DNA from: Paenibacillus sanguinis 2301083 = DSM 16941
GTDB lineage: Bacteria; Bacillota; Bacilli; Paenibacillales; Paenibacillaceae
DNA: 64,000 nucleotides
NCBI RefSeq assembly: GCF_000374825.1
Contig: NZ_KB895385.1
Coordinates: 1-64,000 of the forward strand
Direction of reading: 5' to 3'
Shown here: one piece after another, positions 17,002 through 26,622 of the stretch
Numbering within the stretch: position 1 is the first letter of the stretch
Layout of the letters: every line of letters begins with the position of its first letter
Position numbers and translations under genes: made by a program
Notes under the pieces: model-generated
Seen by the model: only the letters and a program-made list of their open reading frames with translations
Told to the model about the DNA's origin: nothing
Database searches by the model: none

Positions 17002-17331
17002 TCAATTCCCCTGCTGCTCTTGCAAATACTGATCAAGCAGCTCCGAAGCTTGGCGGGAGATGGCAATAATCTCTTCCTTGGTAAGATCATCATAATGAAT
17101 GCCCATCACAACGGTCACGGTCCGCTGAAGAGCGGCTGCAGCGCGCTGGGCAAACTCTCCGCTCAGCGTATGCTCCTTATGTCCAGGCACCGCAGAGGTC
17201 TGCACTTCTGTTCCCTCATCCCCCACATAAGCGGTAGAAGCTGAACCGATATGCGCCACTCCCCCCGTTATGACAAGCAGCAGATCCCGGCCCACAGGGA
17301 TCGCCTCAAGCTTGATATCCTCATAGTTCAC
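17002..17331 (-). CDS. LpdD-like protein (prenylated-flavin chaperone family)
   Basis: This 109-residue protein starts at GTG 17331 with GGAGG nine bases upstream. Its beta-rich sequence GRDLLLVITGGVAHIGSAST and the C-terminal ITKEEII-type helix (YDDLTKEEIIAISRQASELL) resemble the LpdD / gallate decarboxylase subunit D family. Those proteins help mature prenyl-FMN in UbiD-type decarboxylases. No UbiD or UbiX partner is in the window. Instead it lies directly behind pyrK-pyrD and is probably translated by coupling through the hairpin at 17344-17374. Its role there is unknown. Confidence 0.6.
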   Translation of the reverse strand: MNYEDIKLEAIPVGRDLLLVITGGVAHIGSASTAYVGDEGTEVQTSAVPGHKEHTLSGEFAQRAAAALQRTVTVVMGIHYDDLTKEEIIAISRQASELLDQYLQEQQGN

Positions 17332-17343
17332 GTTGCCGTTCCT

Positions 17344-17374
17344 CCTATAAATGAAGTTGTCTTCATTTTATAGG
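17344..17374 (-). promoter_or_regulatory. hairpin spanning the pyrD stop and the next ribosome site
   Basis: On the minus strand CCTATAAAATGAAG and CTTCATTTATAGG pair around ACAA. The 5' arm contains the pyrD stop codon and the 3' arm runs into GGAGG of the downstream gene. Ribosomes ending pyrD would open it, so it probably couples translation of the LpdD-like gene to pyrD. A 12-codon mini-frame (ATG 17366, ending at the TGA that overlaps GTG 17331) lies inside. Confidence 0.5.
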
Positions 17375-18300
17375 ATTCCGCGGATTTCGTCCAAGCTGCT
17401 TATTCCTTCTTGTTCCATAAAGGCCTCCAGACCTGCTACAAGCTGCTCTCCGGCCCGTAATTGGACAAAATTATGCGTCCCTATCTGAATGACAGTGGCT
17501 CCGGCCATAATGAATTCAATGATATCTTCCGTACTGCTGATTCCGCCCATCCCCATGACAGGGAACGTTACTGCCCGGCACACCTGATGCACCATACGAA
17601 GGGCTATAGGCTTAATGGCCGGTCCAGACAGGCCGGCATACAAATTATCGAACATGCTGCGCCGCTTGTAGATATCAATCTTCATGGCCGAAAAGGTGTT
17701 GATGAGCGATACACCGTCTGCTCCTTCCTCCTGGCACATCACAGCCATGCCTACGATGTCTTCGGCATTGGGGGACAGCTTCACCACCAGCGGCAATGTC
17801 GTGGCCCCGCGCACCTGACGCACCACCTCACGGGCGATCTCCGTTTGGATACCGTAGGCCATGCCGCCCGCCTTGACGTTTGGGCAGGAAATATTAAGCT
17901 CGATCATATCAACGGCTTGACGGCCTGCTCGCGCTCGCCAGGCAGCATCCTCATCAATCAACCGAGCCCCTTCCACATATTCTTCAATCGTGTTGCCGCC
18001 CAGATTGGCAATACGGGCCAGATCCAGCGACTCCCAGCGTGGACATTCCTCTTGCAGAAACGCCGCTACGCCAGGGTTCTCCAGACCCACACTGTTTAGC
18101 ATGCCTGACGCGGTCTCCGCTACTCGAATACCGTCATTACCTGCCTTGGGATGCAGGGTTAACCCCTTCCCCGACAGTCCGCCCAGCTTATTGATGTCGT
18201 ATAGTGAGGCATATTCCTTCCCGAATCCAAAGGTTCCGGAGGCCATGACAATCGGGTTCTTAAACGCTACTCCCGCGATAAGACAAGAAGTATCTATCAT
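17368..18300 (-). CDS. pyrD: dihydroorotate dehydrogenase B, catalytic subunit
   Basis: This 310-residue FMN enzyme oxidises dihydroorotate to orotate in pyrimidine synthesis. Class 1 motifs are [16 protein letters not shown], the substrate loop [25 protein letters not shown] with the active-site Cys, PLVVKLSPN and [11 protein letters not shown]. As a class 1B enzyme it needs PyrK to pass electrons to NAD+. ATG 18300 has GGAGGAGG upstream and overlaps the pyrK stop by four bases (ATGA), indicating coupled translation. No PyrR-type attenuator was seen upstream of the pair. Confidence 0.95.
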   Translation of the reverse strand: MIDTSCLIAGVAFKNPIVMASGTFGFGKEYASLYDINKLGGLSGKGLTLHPKAGNDGIRVAETASGMLNSVGLENPGVAAFLQEECPRWESLDLARIANLGGNTIEEYVEGARLIDEDAAWRARAGRQAVDMIELNISCPNVKAGGMAYGIQTEIAREVVRQVRGATTLPLVVKLSPNAEDIVGMAVMCQEEGADGVSLINTFSAMKIDIYKRRSMFDNLYAGLSGPAIKPIALRMVHQVCRAVTFPVMGMGGISSTEDIIEFIMAGATVIQIGTHNFVQLRAGEQLVAGLEAFMEQEGISSLDEIRGIL

Positions 18301-18992
18301 TGGAACACCACCTCCTCCGCAGGGAATACCGGACCATCGGTACAGGCCTTTTTCCGCCCATCCTGGCATTTGACGCTGCATACCAGACATGCGCCTATTG
18401 CGCAAGCCATCCGGTTCTCCAGAGATACGTAGACCTTGGCCTGCGTCCCGCTCTCCGCCTGTTTGCGCTGAACGGCATGAAGCATGGGATGAGGACCGCA
18501 AGCCACAATCGTATCATAAGCATGAAAGTCAACCTGATCCAAAATAACCCCGCCAACATCCACGATGACCTTTCCTGTAGCAGCTTGCTTGAATTCCTCA
18601 ACCATATACGGCTCACGGCTGAAGCCAAGATACACGTCTGCCTCCGGCACTTCCTTGAGCGCATAATAAAAGGGAGCAATCCCGATGCCCCCGCCTATAA
18701 AAGCTGTTTTCCCTTTCGGCAAGGAAAACCCGTTGCCAAACGGCCCCTCCAGTTCCAGGGGATCGCCAGGCTTCAAGGCGGATAATAACGCTGTGCCTTC
18801 GCCCGCCGCCAGAACCAGGAACTCAATCCGGTTGCCGCTTATATTGAAGATGCTGATTGGACGCGACAGCAATGGATAACGTTCACCGGCGCGAAGCATG
18901 TAAAACTGTCCCATTTTCCCTGTAAACTGTCCTTCGGCCTCTAGCTTGAAGACCCCTTGAGCTACCTGCTGATTGGCTATCACCGTTGCCAT
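18297..18992 (-). CDS. pyrK: dihydroorotate dehydrogenase B, electron transfer subunit
   Basis: This 231-residue ferredoxin-reductase-like protein carries the FAD motif RPISIF, the NAD(P) motif [15 protein letters not shown] and a C-terminal [2Fe-2S] cluster loop ([21 protein letters not shown]). It delivers electrons from PyrD to NAD+. The start at 18992 follows GAGGTGG; the longer frame to 19100 lacks support. It is the first gene of the pyrK-pyrD-LpdD-like unit, away from any other pyrimidine gene in this window. Confidence 0.94.
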   Translation of the reverse strand: MATVIANQQVAQGVFKLEAEGQFTGKMGQFYMLRAGERYPLLSRPISIFNISGNRIEFLVLAAGEGTALLSALKPGDPLELEGPFGNGFSLPKGKTAFIGGGIGIAPFYYALKEVPEADVYLGFSREPYMVEEFKQAATGKVIVDVGGVILDQVDFHAYDTIVACGPHPMLHAVQRKQAESGTQAKVYVSLENRMACAIGACLVCSVKCQDGRKKACTDGPVFPAEEVVFQ

Positions 18993-19167
18993 GAATCCAC
19001 CTCGTCTTTTGTTCGCTTCATCACAGAATGCCAGTTTTTTGCGTTGATAGTCTGTGATATTTATCACTATGAATGACTGATCTGTACCTGAATCCGCCAT
19101 TGTTACGAGTTTTCATAAATTTTTAGGAAATGGACATAACAATAGAACGATGAATGGAGGTGTAGTA

Positions 19168-19923
19168 TTGCCTGATTTATGTAAGAAATGGGTATGGTTT
19201 CTCATCCTGATGTTGCTGGTTACTATTCCAACCAGTACCGCTCAGGCCTCCGTGCGCGACAACAAGCCTTCCAGTCTGGCAGAGCTGCGCAAAAAATACT
19301 CGGAGACCTTTAAATTCCGTGGGCCGGATACGAAGCAGATAGCTCTGACCTTTGATGATGGTCCCGACCCCCGCTTCACTCCGCAAATCCTTGAAATCCT
19401 AAGCCAGAAAGGGACCAGAGCCACCTTCTTCGTGGTCGGCGCAAGGGCGAAGAAATTTCCTGCTCTACTGGAGCGAATGCATAGGGAAGGTCATCTTATC
19501 GGAAATCATTCCTTTAACCATCCCTCATTCCGCAAACAGACCGTAAAGCAGTTCGCCAGAGAAATCGAACGGACGGAGCAGGTTGTGAGTCGGACCGTAG
19601 GCTACCGCCCCAAGCTGATTCGCCCACCCTACGGTGAAATCAACGAGGAACAGGTGAAGTGGGCCAAAGCCAATGGATACAAAATCGTCAACTGGAACGT
19701 AGATTCATTGGATTGGAAAGGGCTGAACAAGGAGCAGATCAAGGCGAATGTGCTCCAGGCCACCGGACCAGGCGCTATTATCCTGCTCCACGCCGGAGGC
19801 GGCGTCGGCTCCGATCTGAACGGGACGATTGAGGCCCTGCCTGATATTATAGACACCCTGCGCGGCAAGGGCTACCAATTCGTCAATCTGGCCGAGCTGC
19901 TGCAAACCAGCGCTTCCCGGTAG
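19168..19923 (+). CDS. secreted polysaccharide deacetylase
   Basis: This 251-residue protein starts at TTG 19168 after GGAGGTG. A signal peptide (KKWVWFLILMLLVTIPTSTAQA) is followed by a single NodB domain: IALTFDDGPDP, GNHSFNHP (metal His pair), LIRPPYGEI, NWNVDSLDW and AIILLHAGGG. It belongs to carbohydrate esterase family 4 and likely deacetylates peptidoglycan, in the manner of PdaA/PdaB-type sporulation or cell-wall enzymes. It differs from the anchored paralogue at 10832-11827 by lacking the long linker. Confidence 0.9.
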   Translation: MPDLCKKWVWFLILMLLVTIPTSTAQASVRDNKPSSLAELRKKYSETFKFRGPDTKQIALTFDDGPDPRFTPQILEILSQKGTRATFFVVGARAKKFPALLERMHREGHLIGNHSFNHPSFRKQTVKQFAREIERTEQVVSRTVGYRPKLIRPPYGEINEEQVKWAKANGYKIVNWNVDSLDWKGLNKEQIKANVLQATGPGAIILLHAGGGVGSDLNGTIEALPDIIDTLRGKGYQFVNLAELLQTSASR

Positions 19924-19927
19924 TACA

Positions 19928-19952
19928 AAAGAGCTCCCTTATGGAGCTCTTT
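19928..19952. terminator. bidirectional terminator
   Basis: AAAGAGCTCC (19928-19937) and GGAGCTCTTT (19943-19952) pair exactly. It serves the convergent deacetylase and 3D-domain genes. Confidence 0.85.
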
Positions 19953-19961
19953 GTTTTACTT

Positions 19962-20456
19962 TTACTTTTTGTCCAGCACATATAATTTTACATCTTGATA
20001 ACCAAACATTTTGACGAAGGAACGGCTGCCTGGAATGAAGATATCAATGCGATTGCCCTTAATGCCCCCGCCCTGATCTGTCGCTGTAGCCACAAAAGCT
20101 TGATCCGGCAAGCCATCATGGCTGTGCCCGGTCACCAGCACCTTGGTTCCCATAGGAATGACCTCCGGATCGACGGCGATCGTTCCCAGCTTCAGTGGAT
20201 TCCCCAAATAATCGACAGCTCCCCATTTCCCGTTCTCGTTGGCTGTCTTGCTATAGGCTGAGGCTTTAACCTCGATCGTATTGGAATAAGTAAACGTCTT
20301 GCCCCAAGCTACAACAACTTCCTCGGAGACGACCTCTAGCTTGGATGCGGATTTATGTATCGCTTTGGCATGTACCGCTGTATTTTGTAGTAAAAAGGTT
20401 ACACTAGCAGCAACAAGGGCTGTCTTGGCGACTTTGGTTCTGATATGACTGTTCAA
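19962..20456 (-). CDS. secreted 3D-domain protein
   Basis: This 164-residue protein has an N-terminal signal (VAKTALVAASVTFLLQNTAVHAKA). A C-terminal 3D (three-Asp) domain shows ASAYSKTANENGKWGAVDYLGNPLKLGTIAVDP, VIPMGTKVLVTG and ATDQGGGIKGNRIDIFI. This double-psi barrel resembles the lytic transglycosylase MltA and occurs in YocH, YuiC and Sps-type resuscitation factors, so it probably cleaves peptidoglycan glycan strands. The LysM or G5 domains common in relatives are absent. TTG 20456 has AAGGAGAGGG upstream. Confidence 0.88.
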   Translation of the reverse strand: MNSHIRTKVAKTALVAASVTFLLQNTAVHAKAIHKSASKLEVVSEEVVVAWGKTFTYSNTIEVKASAYSKTANENGKWGAVDYLGNPLKLGTIAVDPEVIPMGTKVLVTGHSHDGLPDQAFVATATDQGGGIKGNRIDIFIPGSRSFVKMFGYQDVKLYVLDKK

Positions 20457-20785
20457 GGTTGTCCCTCTCCTTATATATCATTTGTTCGCTTTCGGCCTTA
20501 CGAATATATCACAATTTTGTAACCAGTTGGACAGGTAAATTCGACCAGTTGCGATGAACCGCTGTTGCCTAACCATAAGAGCTATCCAGGTTCACCCGCA
20601 GTCACAGAAATAAGAATGGAAACATACACCAATGCAAATAAGCAAAAAGCACAAACATTACAATTTATTCTTCATTTTTTTCATTCTCCCTACATAGCAA
20701 GAAGGCTGCCGAAACCAATCGACAGCCTTCACCTGGCCAAACCAGCATTCCACATATGCCATTACATAACAGCTCAAACTACCCT
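20457..20785. other. 329-bp intergenic region
   Basis: This region holds the promoter side of the 3D-domain gene and, at 20701-20730, a hairpin (GAAGGCTG and CAGCCTTC around 14 bases) that ends the ABC transporter transcript on the minus strand. A 74-codon plus-strand frame here has no ribosome site and overlaps the hairpin; it is not considered a gene. Confidence 0.6.
20701..20730 (-). terminator. probable terminator of the amino acid ABC operon
   Basis: GAAGGCTG pairs exactly with CAGCCTTC. The T tract on the minus strand is short (CTTCTTG), so termination may be weak. Confidence 0.55.
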
Positions 20786-21508
20786 TTAGAGCACTTTGCT
20801 TAAAAAGTCCTGGGTACGCTGATGCCGGGGCGAGCCAAACACTTCCTGTGGCGTCCCTTGTTCAAGAATAACACCCTGATCCATAAAGAGAATGCGGTCC
20901 CCTACCTCACGGGCAAAACCCATCTCATGAGTCACGATGACCATCGTCATTCCCCGTTCAGCCAGCTTCTTCATCACGTCCAGCACCTCGCCTACCATCT
21001 CGGGGTCAAGCGCCGAGGTTGGCTCGTCGAACAACATCACATGCGGCTCCATAGCCAAGGCACGCGCAATGGCAATCCGCTGCTTCTGACCACCTGATAA
21101 TTGAGATGGATAGCCATCCCGCTTATCCTCCAGTCCAACCGTACGCAATAGCTCTAAGGCAGAAGCTTCCGCTTCAGCCTTGCTTTTCTTTCTGACGCGA
21201 ATCGGCGCCAAAGTAATATTGTCCATGACCGTCTTGTGCGGGAACAGGTTGAACTGCTGAAACACCATTCCCATCTTCTCGCGGGTCTGATTGATATTAT
21301 GCCGCTTATCGGTAATAAGCTCCCCCTCAAAGCGAATTTCCCCTTCCGTCGGAGTCTCCAGCAGGTTCAAGCAGCGGAGAAACGTACTTTTTCCAGAGCC
21401 GCTGGGACCGATGACGACGACGACCTCTCCCTTGGAAATTTGGAGATCAATGCCCCGCAGGATATGCAACGCTCCGAACTTTTTATGCAAGCCTTTAACG
21501 TTGATCAC
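20786..21508 (-). CDS. polar amino acid ABC transporter ATP-binding protein
   Basis: This 240-residue ATPase is complete: Walker [11 protein letters not shown]-loop [17 protein letters not shown], signature [14 protein letters not shown], Walker [15 protein letters not shown] and switch His in IVTHEMGFA. The GlnQ/HisP-type layout suits import of polar amino acids, and 240 residues is the normal length. Its start overlaps the end of the permease gene by 14 bases. It is the last gene of the binding protein-permease-ATPase operon. Confidence 0.93.
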   Translation of the reverse strand: MINVKGLHKKFGALHILRGIDLQISKGEVVVVIGPSGSGKSTFLRCLNLLETPTEGEIRFEGELITDKRHNINQTREKMGMVFQQFNLFPHKTVMDNITLAPIRVRKKSKAEAEASALELLRTVGLEDKRDGYPSQLSGGQKQRIAIARALAMEPHVMLFDEPTSALDPEMVGEVLDVMKKLAERGMTMVIVTHEMGFAREVGDRILFMDQGVILEQGTPQEVFGSPRHQRTQDFLSKVL

Positions 21509-22157
21509 TGGTTTTCAACTTCCTTTCGAAAATCCCGAGAATCCGGGACAGGGTGAAGGTCAACACGAAGTACAGAATAGCTACGATCAGATAAGGAGTC
21601 ATGCCGTCATAAGTAATCGTGACTACCGATTGGGATTGGAAAATCAGCTCCGTTGTGCCAATAATCGATACGATGGAGGATTCCTTGATAATCGTAATGA
21701 ATTCGTTCCCGATAGCTGGCAGAACCGATTTGATCGCCTGAGGAATAATGATATGGCGCATCGCCATGCCCTTGGTCATCCCCAAGGAACGAGCCGCTTC
21801 CCCTTGGCCTCGGTCTACTGCTTGAATCCCCGCCCGGAAGATTTCAGCCAGATAAGCCGAGCTGTTAATCGATAACGTAATTGCACCGGACTGAATCGGG
21901 GAAAAATTAATGTCGAACATAAAGGCCAATCCATAATGAATGATCAACAGTTGGACCATCATCGGTGTACCACGCAGGAATTCTACCCATGCATGACCAA
22001 AGAATCGAACTACACGCCAGGAAGACATCCGCAGCATAGCGATGCCAAGCCCCAGGATAAAGCCGCATACCACACTGATAGCCGCCAGCAGCAGCGTATA
22101 CTGCACACCAGCCAGAAAATAACTTCGGTATTCCACAAACATTGAGATAAGTTCCAT
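21495..22157 (-). CDS. polar amino acid ABC transporter permease
   Basis: This 220-residue membrane protein has about five helices and the HisM/GlnP signatures [11 protein letters not shown] and, in the EAA loop, [36 protein letters not shown]. It would act as a homodimer with the ATPase. It is separated from the upstream binding-protein gene by an internal terminator, which probably lowers its expression relative to the binding protein. TTAAGGTAGTTCAA at 22184-22197, just upstream, matches one end of the repeat at 34202-34285. Confidence 0.93.
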   Translation of the reverse strand: MELISMFVEYRSYFLAGVQYTLLLAAISVVCGFILGLGIAMLRMSSWRVVRFFGHAWVEFLRGTPMMVQLLIIHYGLAFMFDINFSPIQSGAITLSINSSAYLAEIFRAGIQAVDRGQGEAARSLGMTKGMAMRHIIIPQAIKSVLPAIGNEFITIIKESSIVSIIGTTELIFQSQSVVTITYDGMTPYLIVAILYFVLTFTLSRILGIFERKLKTSDQR

Positions 22158-22207
22158 AAAACCTTCATTCCTCCTCCGCTACCTTAAGGTAGTTCAACCA
22201 AAAAAAG

Positions 22208-22239
22208 AGAAAATAGCGAAGAATGCTCCGCTATTTTCT
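22208..22239 (-). terminator. intra-operon terminator/attenuator
   Basis: AGAAAATAGCG and CGCTATTTTCT pair exactly and are followed on the minus strand by CTTTTTTT. It lies between the binding-protein gene and the permease gene, a usual way to make more binding protein than membrane complex. Confidence 0.85.
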
Positions 22240-22257
22240 TCAAGGCAACAATCATGA

Positions 22258-23109
22258 TTATTTCTCGGCTAACGCACTCGCTTCTGTAACGAATCGGTCG
22301 ATGCTTCCGTCACCCAGCAAACGGTCGAGTGTAGTGTTCACTTGATCAAGCAGCTCCTTGTTGCCCTTCTTCACACCGATGACATAACCTTCATCTTCAT
22401 TCTCTGGCTTGGCGTCAGTGATAACCAGGCCCTCCACGTTCTTCACGAAGGATTCGGCAACAGGACCTTCCAGAATAGCCGCATCCACACGATTCGTATT
22501 CAATTGCATAATAATATCATTGATTTTGGCCAGCGCTGTCAGCTTGGCATTTGGAATCTTCTGAGCAATTCCTTCCTGAATGGAGCCTAGCTGTATCCCA
22601 ATCTTGACACCTTCAAGCGATTCCATCGTGGCGAATTTATCTTTGTCATCCGCACGGGTGACAACTGCTTGCTCGGCCGTATAGTAAATTTTCGACATGT
22701 CGATTTGCTCGGCACGCTCTGGTGTTGGGCTAAGTCCCGAAATAACAAGATCAATGCGTCCACTAGCAAGCTCATTCAGCAGGGAATCAAATTTCAAATC
22801 CTTGATTTCCAACTCAGCGCCCATATCCTTGGCGATCTCCTTGGCAATTTCGATATCAAAGCCGGCGATCTCATCTTCCCCTTGTTCATTCTTGATATGG
22901 AACTCATAAGGAGGAAAGTCTGCGCTTGTACCGAGAATCAGCTTATTGGCAGCATCCGTTTCCGGCTGGGAGCCTTGCGTTTCATTTTGGCTTTGATTGT
23001 TCCCCGTCGTATTGGCAGCCCCGTTGCTGTTATTTTTATCCTGTCCGCAAGCAGCCAAGACCAGCGTGAGCATCATGATCGCTGCTAACAATATACCCCA
23101 TTTTTTCAT
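22258..23109 (-). CDS. amino acid ABC transporter substrate-binding lipoprotein
   Basis: This 283-residue protein starts at ATG 23109 (AGGAGAG upstream). It has a lipoprotein signal ending LVLAAC, a Gln/Asn-rich linker and a family 3 periplasmic-binding fold: ILGTSADFPPYEF, GFDIEIAKEIAKDMG, LVISGLSPTPERAEQIDMS and EGYVIGVKKGNKELLDQVN. The SGLSPTPERA and DFPPYEF segments are typical of polar amino acid receptors. The exact ligand is not clear. Confidence 0.93.
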   Translation of the reverse strand: MKKWGILLAAIMMLTLVLAACGQDKNNSNGAANTTGNNQSQNETQGSQPETDAANKLILGTSADFPPYEFHIKNEQGEDEIAGFDIEIAKEIAKDMGAELEIKDLKFDSLLNELASGRIDLVISGLSPTPERAEQIDMSKIYYTAEQAVVTRADDKDKFATMESLEGVKIGIQLGSIQEGIAQKIPNAKLTALAKINDIIMQLNTNRVDAAILEGPVAESFVKNVEGLVITDAKPENEDEGYVIGVKKGNKELLDQVNTTLDRLLGDGSIDRFVTEASALAEK

Positions 23110-23366
23110 AGTATCTCTCCTGTTCTTTTTGCCATATTCACATGTATTCTGGATAATCACTGGGCTAATTATAAATCAGTTCGTATATATATGCAAAGGT
23201 ATTTTCATAGCCTTCATCATATAGTCACACTTCCGCTCCAGATCGCTTGGTGAGATGCCATTTGTTTATAATACTTTGGTCAATAATCATGCTGCCCATT
23301 CATGGAGTTTCGGGAATTGGGAATACTCTCAGAAAGACAGATCGATCTTTGAGGAGGTGCCCCATC

Positions 23367-25112
23367 ATGCTGCTAGAAGCGCTTTACCATGTTCCCCGCG
23401 ATAAATGGGCCTATGCCTACGATGCATCCACCATTCACCTTCGCATTCGCACCAAGCGGGATGATGTCACCGAAGTTTTAGCCTGGACAGGAGATAAATA
23501 CGACTGGGACGGCACCTTTCAGGAGTTGGCAATGGAGCGGACTGCCCATGATCGCAGGTTTGACTATTGGGAAGTAGCCGTGCGCCCCAAATTCAAGCGC
23601 TTGTCCTATGCATTCAAGCTAAGCTCCGGAACCGAAACTATTTTTATGCTGGATTCCGGCTTGCAGCACGAAGCTCCCTCCCCGCCCGGGGAGTGCTTTG
23701 AATTTCCTTATATTCATGCCGTTGAAGTAGCACAAGTCCCGGAGTGGGCCAAGCAAGCGGTATTTTATCAAATTATGCCTGAACGATTCGCCAACGGAGA
23801 TCCCTCCAACGACCCGGAAGGTACATTAGCATGGGGCGGCAAGCCGGCAGGGGATAATTTTTTTGGGGGTGATCTGCAAGGAATTCTCGATCATTTGGAG
23901 GATTTAACTGACTTGGGCATTACGGCCATCTATATGACCCCATTGTTTGTTTCTCCCTCCAATCATAAATACGATACGATGGATTACAAGCAGGTTGATC
24001 CGCATTTTGGAGATAATGCTTTGCTGCGCAAGCTGGTGGAACAATGCCATGAACGGGGAATTCGCGTAGTGCTCGATGCGGTATTTAACCATTGCGGAGA
24101 ACAGTTTCCGCCATTCCAGGACGTATTGCAGCATGGGGAGTCTTCGCCTTATGCAAGCTGGTTCCACATCAACCGGTTCCCGGCCGCCGTCGACAACGGA
24201 ATACCGACTTATGATACGTTTGGATTCTCTGGCAACATGCCCAAATTCAATACGGCGGACCTGGAGGTAAGGAAATACCTGCTAGGGGTAGCAGAGTATT
24301 GGATTAAGGAAATCAAACTGGATGGCTGGCGGCTGGATGTAGCCAACGAGGTGGATCATCACTTTTGGCGCGATTTTCGCCGTATCGTCAAGCAAGCCAA
24401 TCCGGAGGCTTATCTGATCGGAGAAGTATGGAGCGACTCCCTCAACTGGCTGCTTGGCGACCAATTTGATTCGGTCATGAACTATCCATTTGCCGATAAG
24501 GTACTTGAGTTCTTTACAGGCAATGCGGATGGAGCGGCTTTCTCCGATGAGATGGGTGCCTTGATTATGCGTTACCCCCATCAGATTAACGAGGTTATTT
24601 TCAACCTGCTGTGCAGCCATGATACGGCACGCTTGCTCACCCGTGTAGGTGGAGACAAGCGAAAGCTCAAGCTATGCGTCGTGTTTCTGTTTACTTATAT
24701 CGGGACACCTTGCATCTTGTATGGCGATGAGATCGGACTGACCGGGGACGGTGATCCGGATAGCCGTAAATGCATGGAATGGGATACCAGCAAGCAAGAC
24801 CGCGAGCTGTATGACTTTTACAAGCTGATGATTGGGCTGCGCAAGCAAAACCCCGCCTTGCGTCAAGGGCATTTTCGCTTCCTGCATGCCGAGGCTGGCG
24901 ACCCTAATATCATCTACGAGCGGATGGATGGACACAAGCATTTTACGGTCTGGATTAACAATACGGCCAACCAGACTCTTTTAGCTCACCCGATGCAAAC
25001 CAGTGACTGGCGGGATGCTATCACCGGGGAGCAGGTAAATCCGACGGACGGTATGATGAAGATTACGCTGGAGCCGTATGGCTTTCGAATTTTGTACAGG
25101 TCCCTGCATTAA
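23367..25112 (+). CDS. neopullulanase/cyclomaltodextrinase-type GH13 enzyme
   Basis: This 581-residue protein starts at ATG 23367 after GAGGAGG. An N-terminal CBM34-like beta domain (residues 1-125) precedes a GH13 barrel. The catalytic regions are DAVFNHCGEQF, GWRLDVANEVDHH (nucleophile Asp), LIGEVWSDS (acid Glu) and LLCSHDTARL. The order and length match the maltogenic amylase/neopullulanase subfamily (GH13_20), which cleaves cyclodextrins, pullulan and short maltodextrins inside the cell. It has no signal peptide. It is convergent to the glycogen genes and probably helps recycle maltodextrins. Confidence 0.92.
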   Translation: MLLEALYHVPRDKWAYAYDASTIHLRIRTKRDDVTEVLAWTGDKYDWDGTFQELAMERTAHDRRFDYWEVAVRPKFKRLSYAFKLSSGTETIFMLDSGLQHEAPSPPGECFEFPYIHAVEVAQVPEWAKQAVFYQIMPERFANGDPSNDPEGTLAWGGKPAGDNFFGGDLQGILDHLEDLTDLGITAIYMTPLFVSPSNHKYDTMDYKQVDPHFGDNALLRKLVEQCHERGIRVVLDAVFNHCGEQFPPFQDVLQHGESSPYASWFHINRFPAAVDNGIPTYDTFGFSGNMPKFNTADLEVRKYLLGVAEYWIKEIKLDGWRLDVANEVDHHFWRDFRRIVKQANPEAYLIGEVWSDSLNWLLGDQFDSVMNYPFADKVLEFFTGNADGAAFSDEMGALIMRYPHQINEVIFNLLCSHDTARLLTRVGGDKRKLKLCVVFLFTYIGTPCILYGDEIGLTGDGDPDSRKCMEWDTSKQDRELYDFYKLMIGLRKQNPALRQGHFRFLHAEAGDPNIIYERMDGHKHFTVWINNTANQTLLAHPMQTSDWRDAITGEQVNPTDGMMKITLEPYGFRILYRSLH

Positions 25113-25113
25113 A

Positions 25114-25184
25114 AAAAGGACGCTCAGGATCCCAAGCAGCTCTAAACACGAGAGTCTGCGGAATCGCTAAGCGTCTTTCTTTTG
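25114..25184. terminator. bidirectional terminator between the GH13 and glgA genes
   Basis: A/T tracts flank GACGCT (25119-25124) and AGCGTC (25170-25175), with a long loop. It sits between convergent genes only 73 bases apart. Confidence 0.6.
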
Positions 25185-25185
25185 A

Positions 25186-26622
25186 TTATCGTTCTGCTAT
25201 AACCTGTTCATAAATCTCCTCATATTGCCGAGCTGAGTGGCCCCAGCTATAATCTCCGGCAAAGGCCTGATCTGCAATCTTCCGCCAATGCTCGGGACGA
25301 CGGTAGAAAGCCATCGCCCTCCGCAAGGTGTGCAACATATCATGTGCATTGTAATTGTGGAAGGTAAATCCATTGCCCTCTCCCGTAAACTCGTTATAGG
25401 ATTTTACCGTATCGTTAAGGCCCCCAGTCTCCCGTACGACAGGAATTGTACCATAGCGCAGTGCCAGAAGCTGGCTAATGCCGCAGGGCTCAAAACGGGA
25501 TGGCATCAGCAGCATATCGCTCCCCGCATAGATGCGCCGGGACAAGGCTTCACTAAAGCGAATTTCCACTGCAAGCTTGCCTGGATGGCGATGAGCCGCT
25601 TCCCGGAACCACGACTCATAAACCGCATCCCCCGTTCCCAGCAGAACGAATTGTACCTCATCCGTCCATAGCCACTCATCCAGTACCCGCAGCAGCAAAT
25701 CAAGTCCTTTCGGCTCTACCAGGCGGGTAATCATACAAAAAAGCGGGACATCTGCCTGCTCCGGCAAACCAAGCTCGCGTTGCAGGGCCAGCTTGTTGGC
25801 CTGCTTTTGCTCCAGACTGTTGCTATAACGGGCAAACAGCTCCAAATCCGTCTCAGGATTATATAGCTCCGTATCAATACCGTTGACAATACCCGACAAG
25901 CGTCCGCTTAAGAAGCGCAGCAAGCCATCCATCCCGCAGCCGTAATGCTCCGTCTGGATCTCTGCGGCATATGTAGGGCTAACCGTCGTGATATGGTTCC
26001 CATAAACGAGGCCTGCCTTCATAAAGCTGACATTGCCGTAATACTCCACACCCTCTGGGGTAAAATAACGCCACGGCAACCCCAGCAAATCAGGCAGAAT
26101 CTCTTCCGGGAAGTTGCCCTGATACAGCAGATTGTGAATGGTATAGACGGTCCGAATATTGTGATAAAATGCTTGATGCTGATAATGTTCCCGCAGCAGC
26201 AAAGGAATCATGCCCGTATGCCAATCATGACAATGGATGATATCGGGCATAAAGCCGGTGAGGGGCAGCAATTCTAGCACGGCCCGGTCAAAGTAAGCAA
26301 ATCGCTCCCCATCATCTCCGTGTCCATAAATGCCTTCCCGGCCGAAATATTCCTCATTATCAATTAGATAAATAGGAAGTCCCTCCCAATGAACCAGCGA
26401 CAGGCCGCCATATTTCTGACGCCAGCCTACAGGGACGTCTTTTGTCCCTATCAGTTCCATACGTTCCAGCACAGGACCAGGCAGGGCCTTATATTTCGGC
26501 AGCATGATGCGGACATCATGCCCGGATTTGATTAATGCTTTAGGCAACGCTCCAATGACATCGGCCAAACCACCGGTCTTGACCAGTGGTGCGGCTTCTG
26601 CAGCAGCAAACAGGATATTCAT
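25186..26622 (-). CDS. glgA: glycogen synthase (ADP-glucose)
   Basis: This 478-residue GT5 enzyme transfers glucose from ADP-glucose to alpha-1,4-glucan. The N-terminal MNILFAAAEAAPLVKTGGLADV carries the KxGGL ADP-glucose motif, and the C-terminal half has FEPCGISQLLALRYGTIPVVRETGGLNDTV, the GT-B nucleotide site. Its ATG overlaps the glgB stop by four bases (ATGA) with GGAGGAACAAGAG upstream, so translation is coupled. Transcription comes from the glgB side. Confidence 0.96.
   Translation of the reverse strand: MNILFAAAEAAPLVKTGGLADVIGALPKALIKSGHDVRIMLPKYKALPGPVLERMELIGTKDVPVGWRQKYGGLSLVHWEGLPIYLIDNEEYFGREGIYGHGDDGERFAYFDRAVLELLPLTGFMPDIIHCHDWHTGMIPLLLREHYQHQAFYHNIRTVYTIHNLLYQGNFPEEILPDLLGLPWRYFTPEGVEYYGNVSFMKAGLVYGNHITTVSPTYAAEIQTEHYGCGMDGLLRFLSGRLSGIVNGIDTELYNPETDLELFARYSNSLEQKQANKLALQRELGLPEQADVPLFCMITRLVEPKGLDLLLRVLDEWLWTDEVQFVLLGTGDAVYESWFREAAHRHPGKLAVEIRFSEALSRRIYAGSDMLLMPSRFEPCGISQLLALRYGTIPVVRETGGLNDTVKSYNEFTGEGNGFTFHNYNAHDMLHTLRRAMAFYRRPEHWRKIADQAFAGDYSWGHSARQYEEIYEQVIAER

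Noticed and set aside
18993-19149. PyrR attenuator upstream of pyrK
   Set aside because: No anti-antiterminator motif or terminator hairpin was found.
20565-20789. 74-codon plus-strand frame
   Set aside because: It has no ribosome site, overlaps a terminator hairpin and ABC gene end, and its sequence shows no domain.
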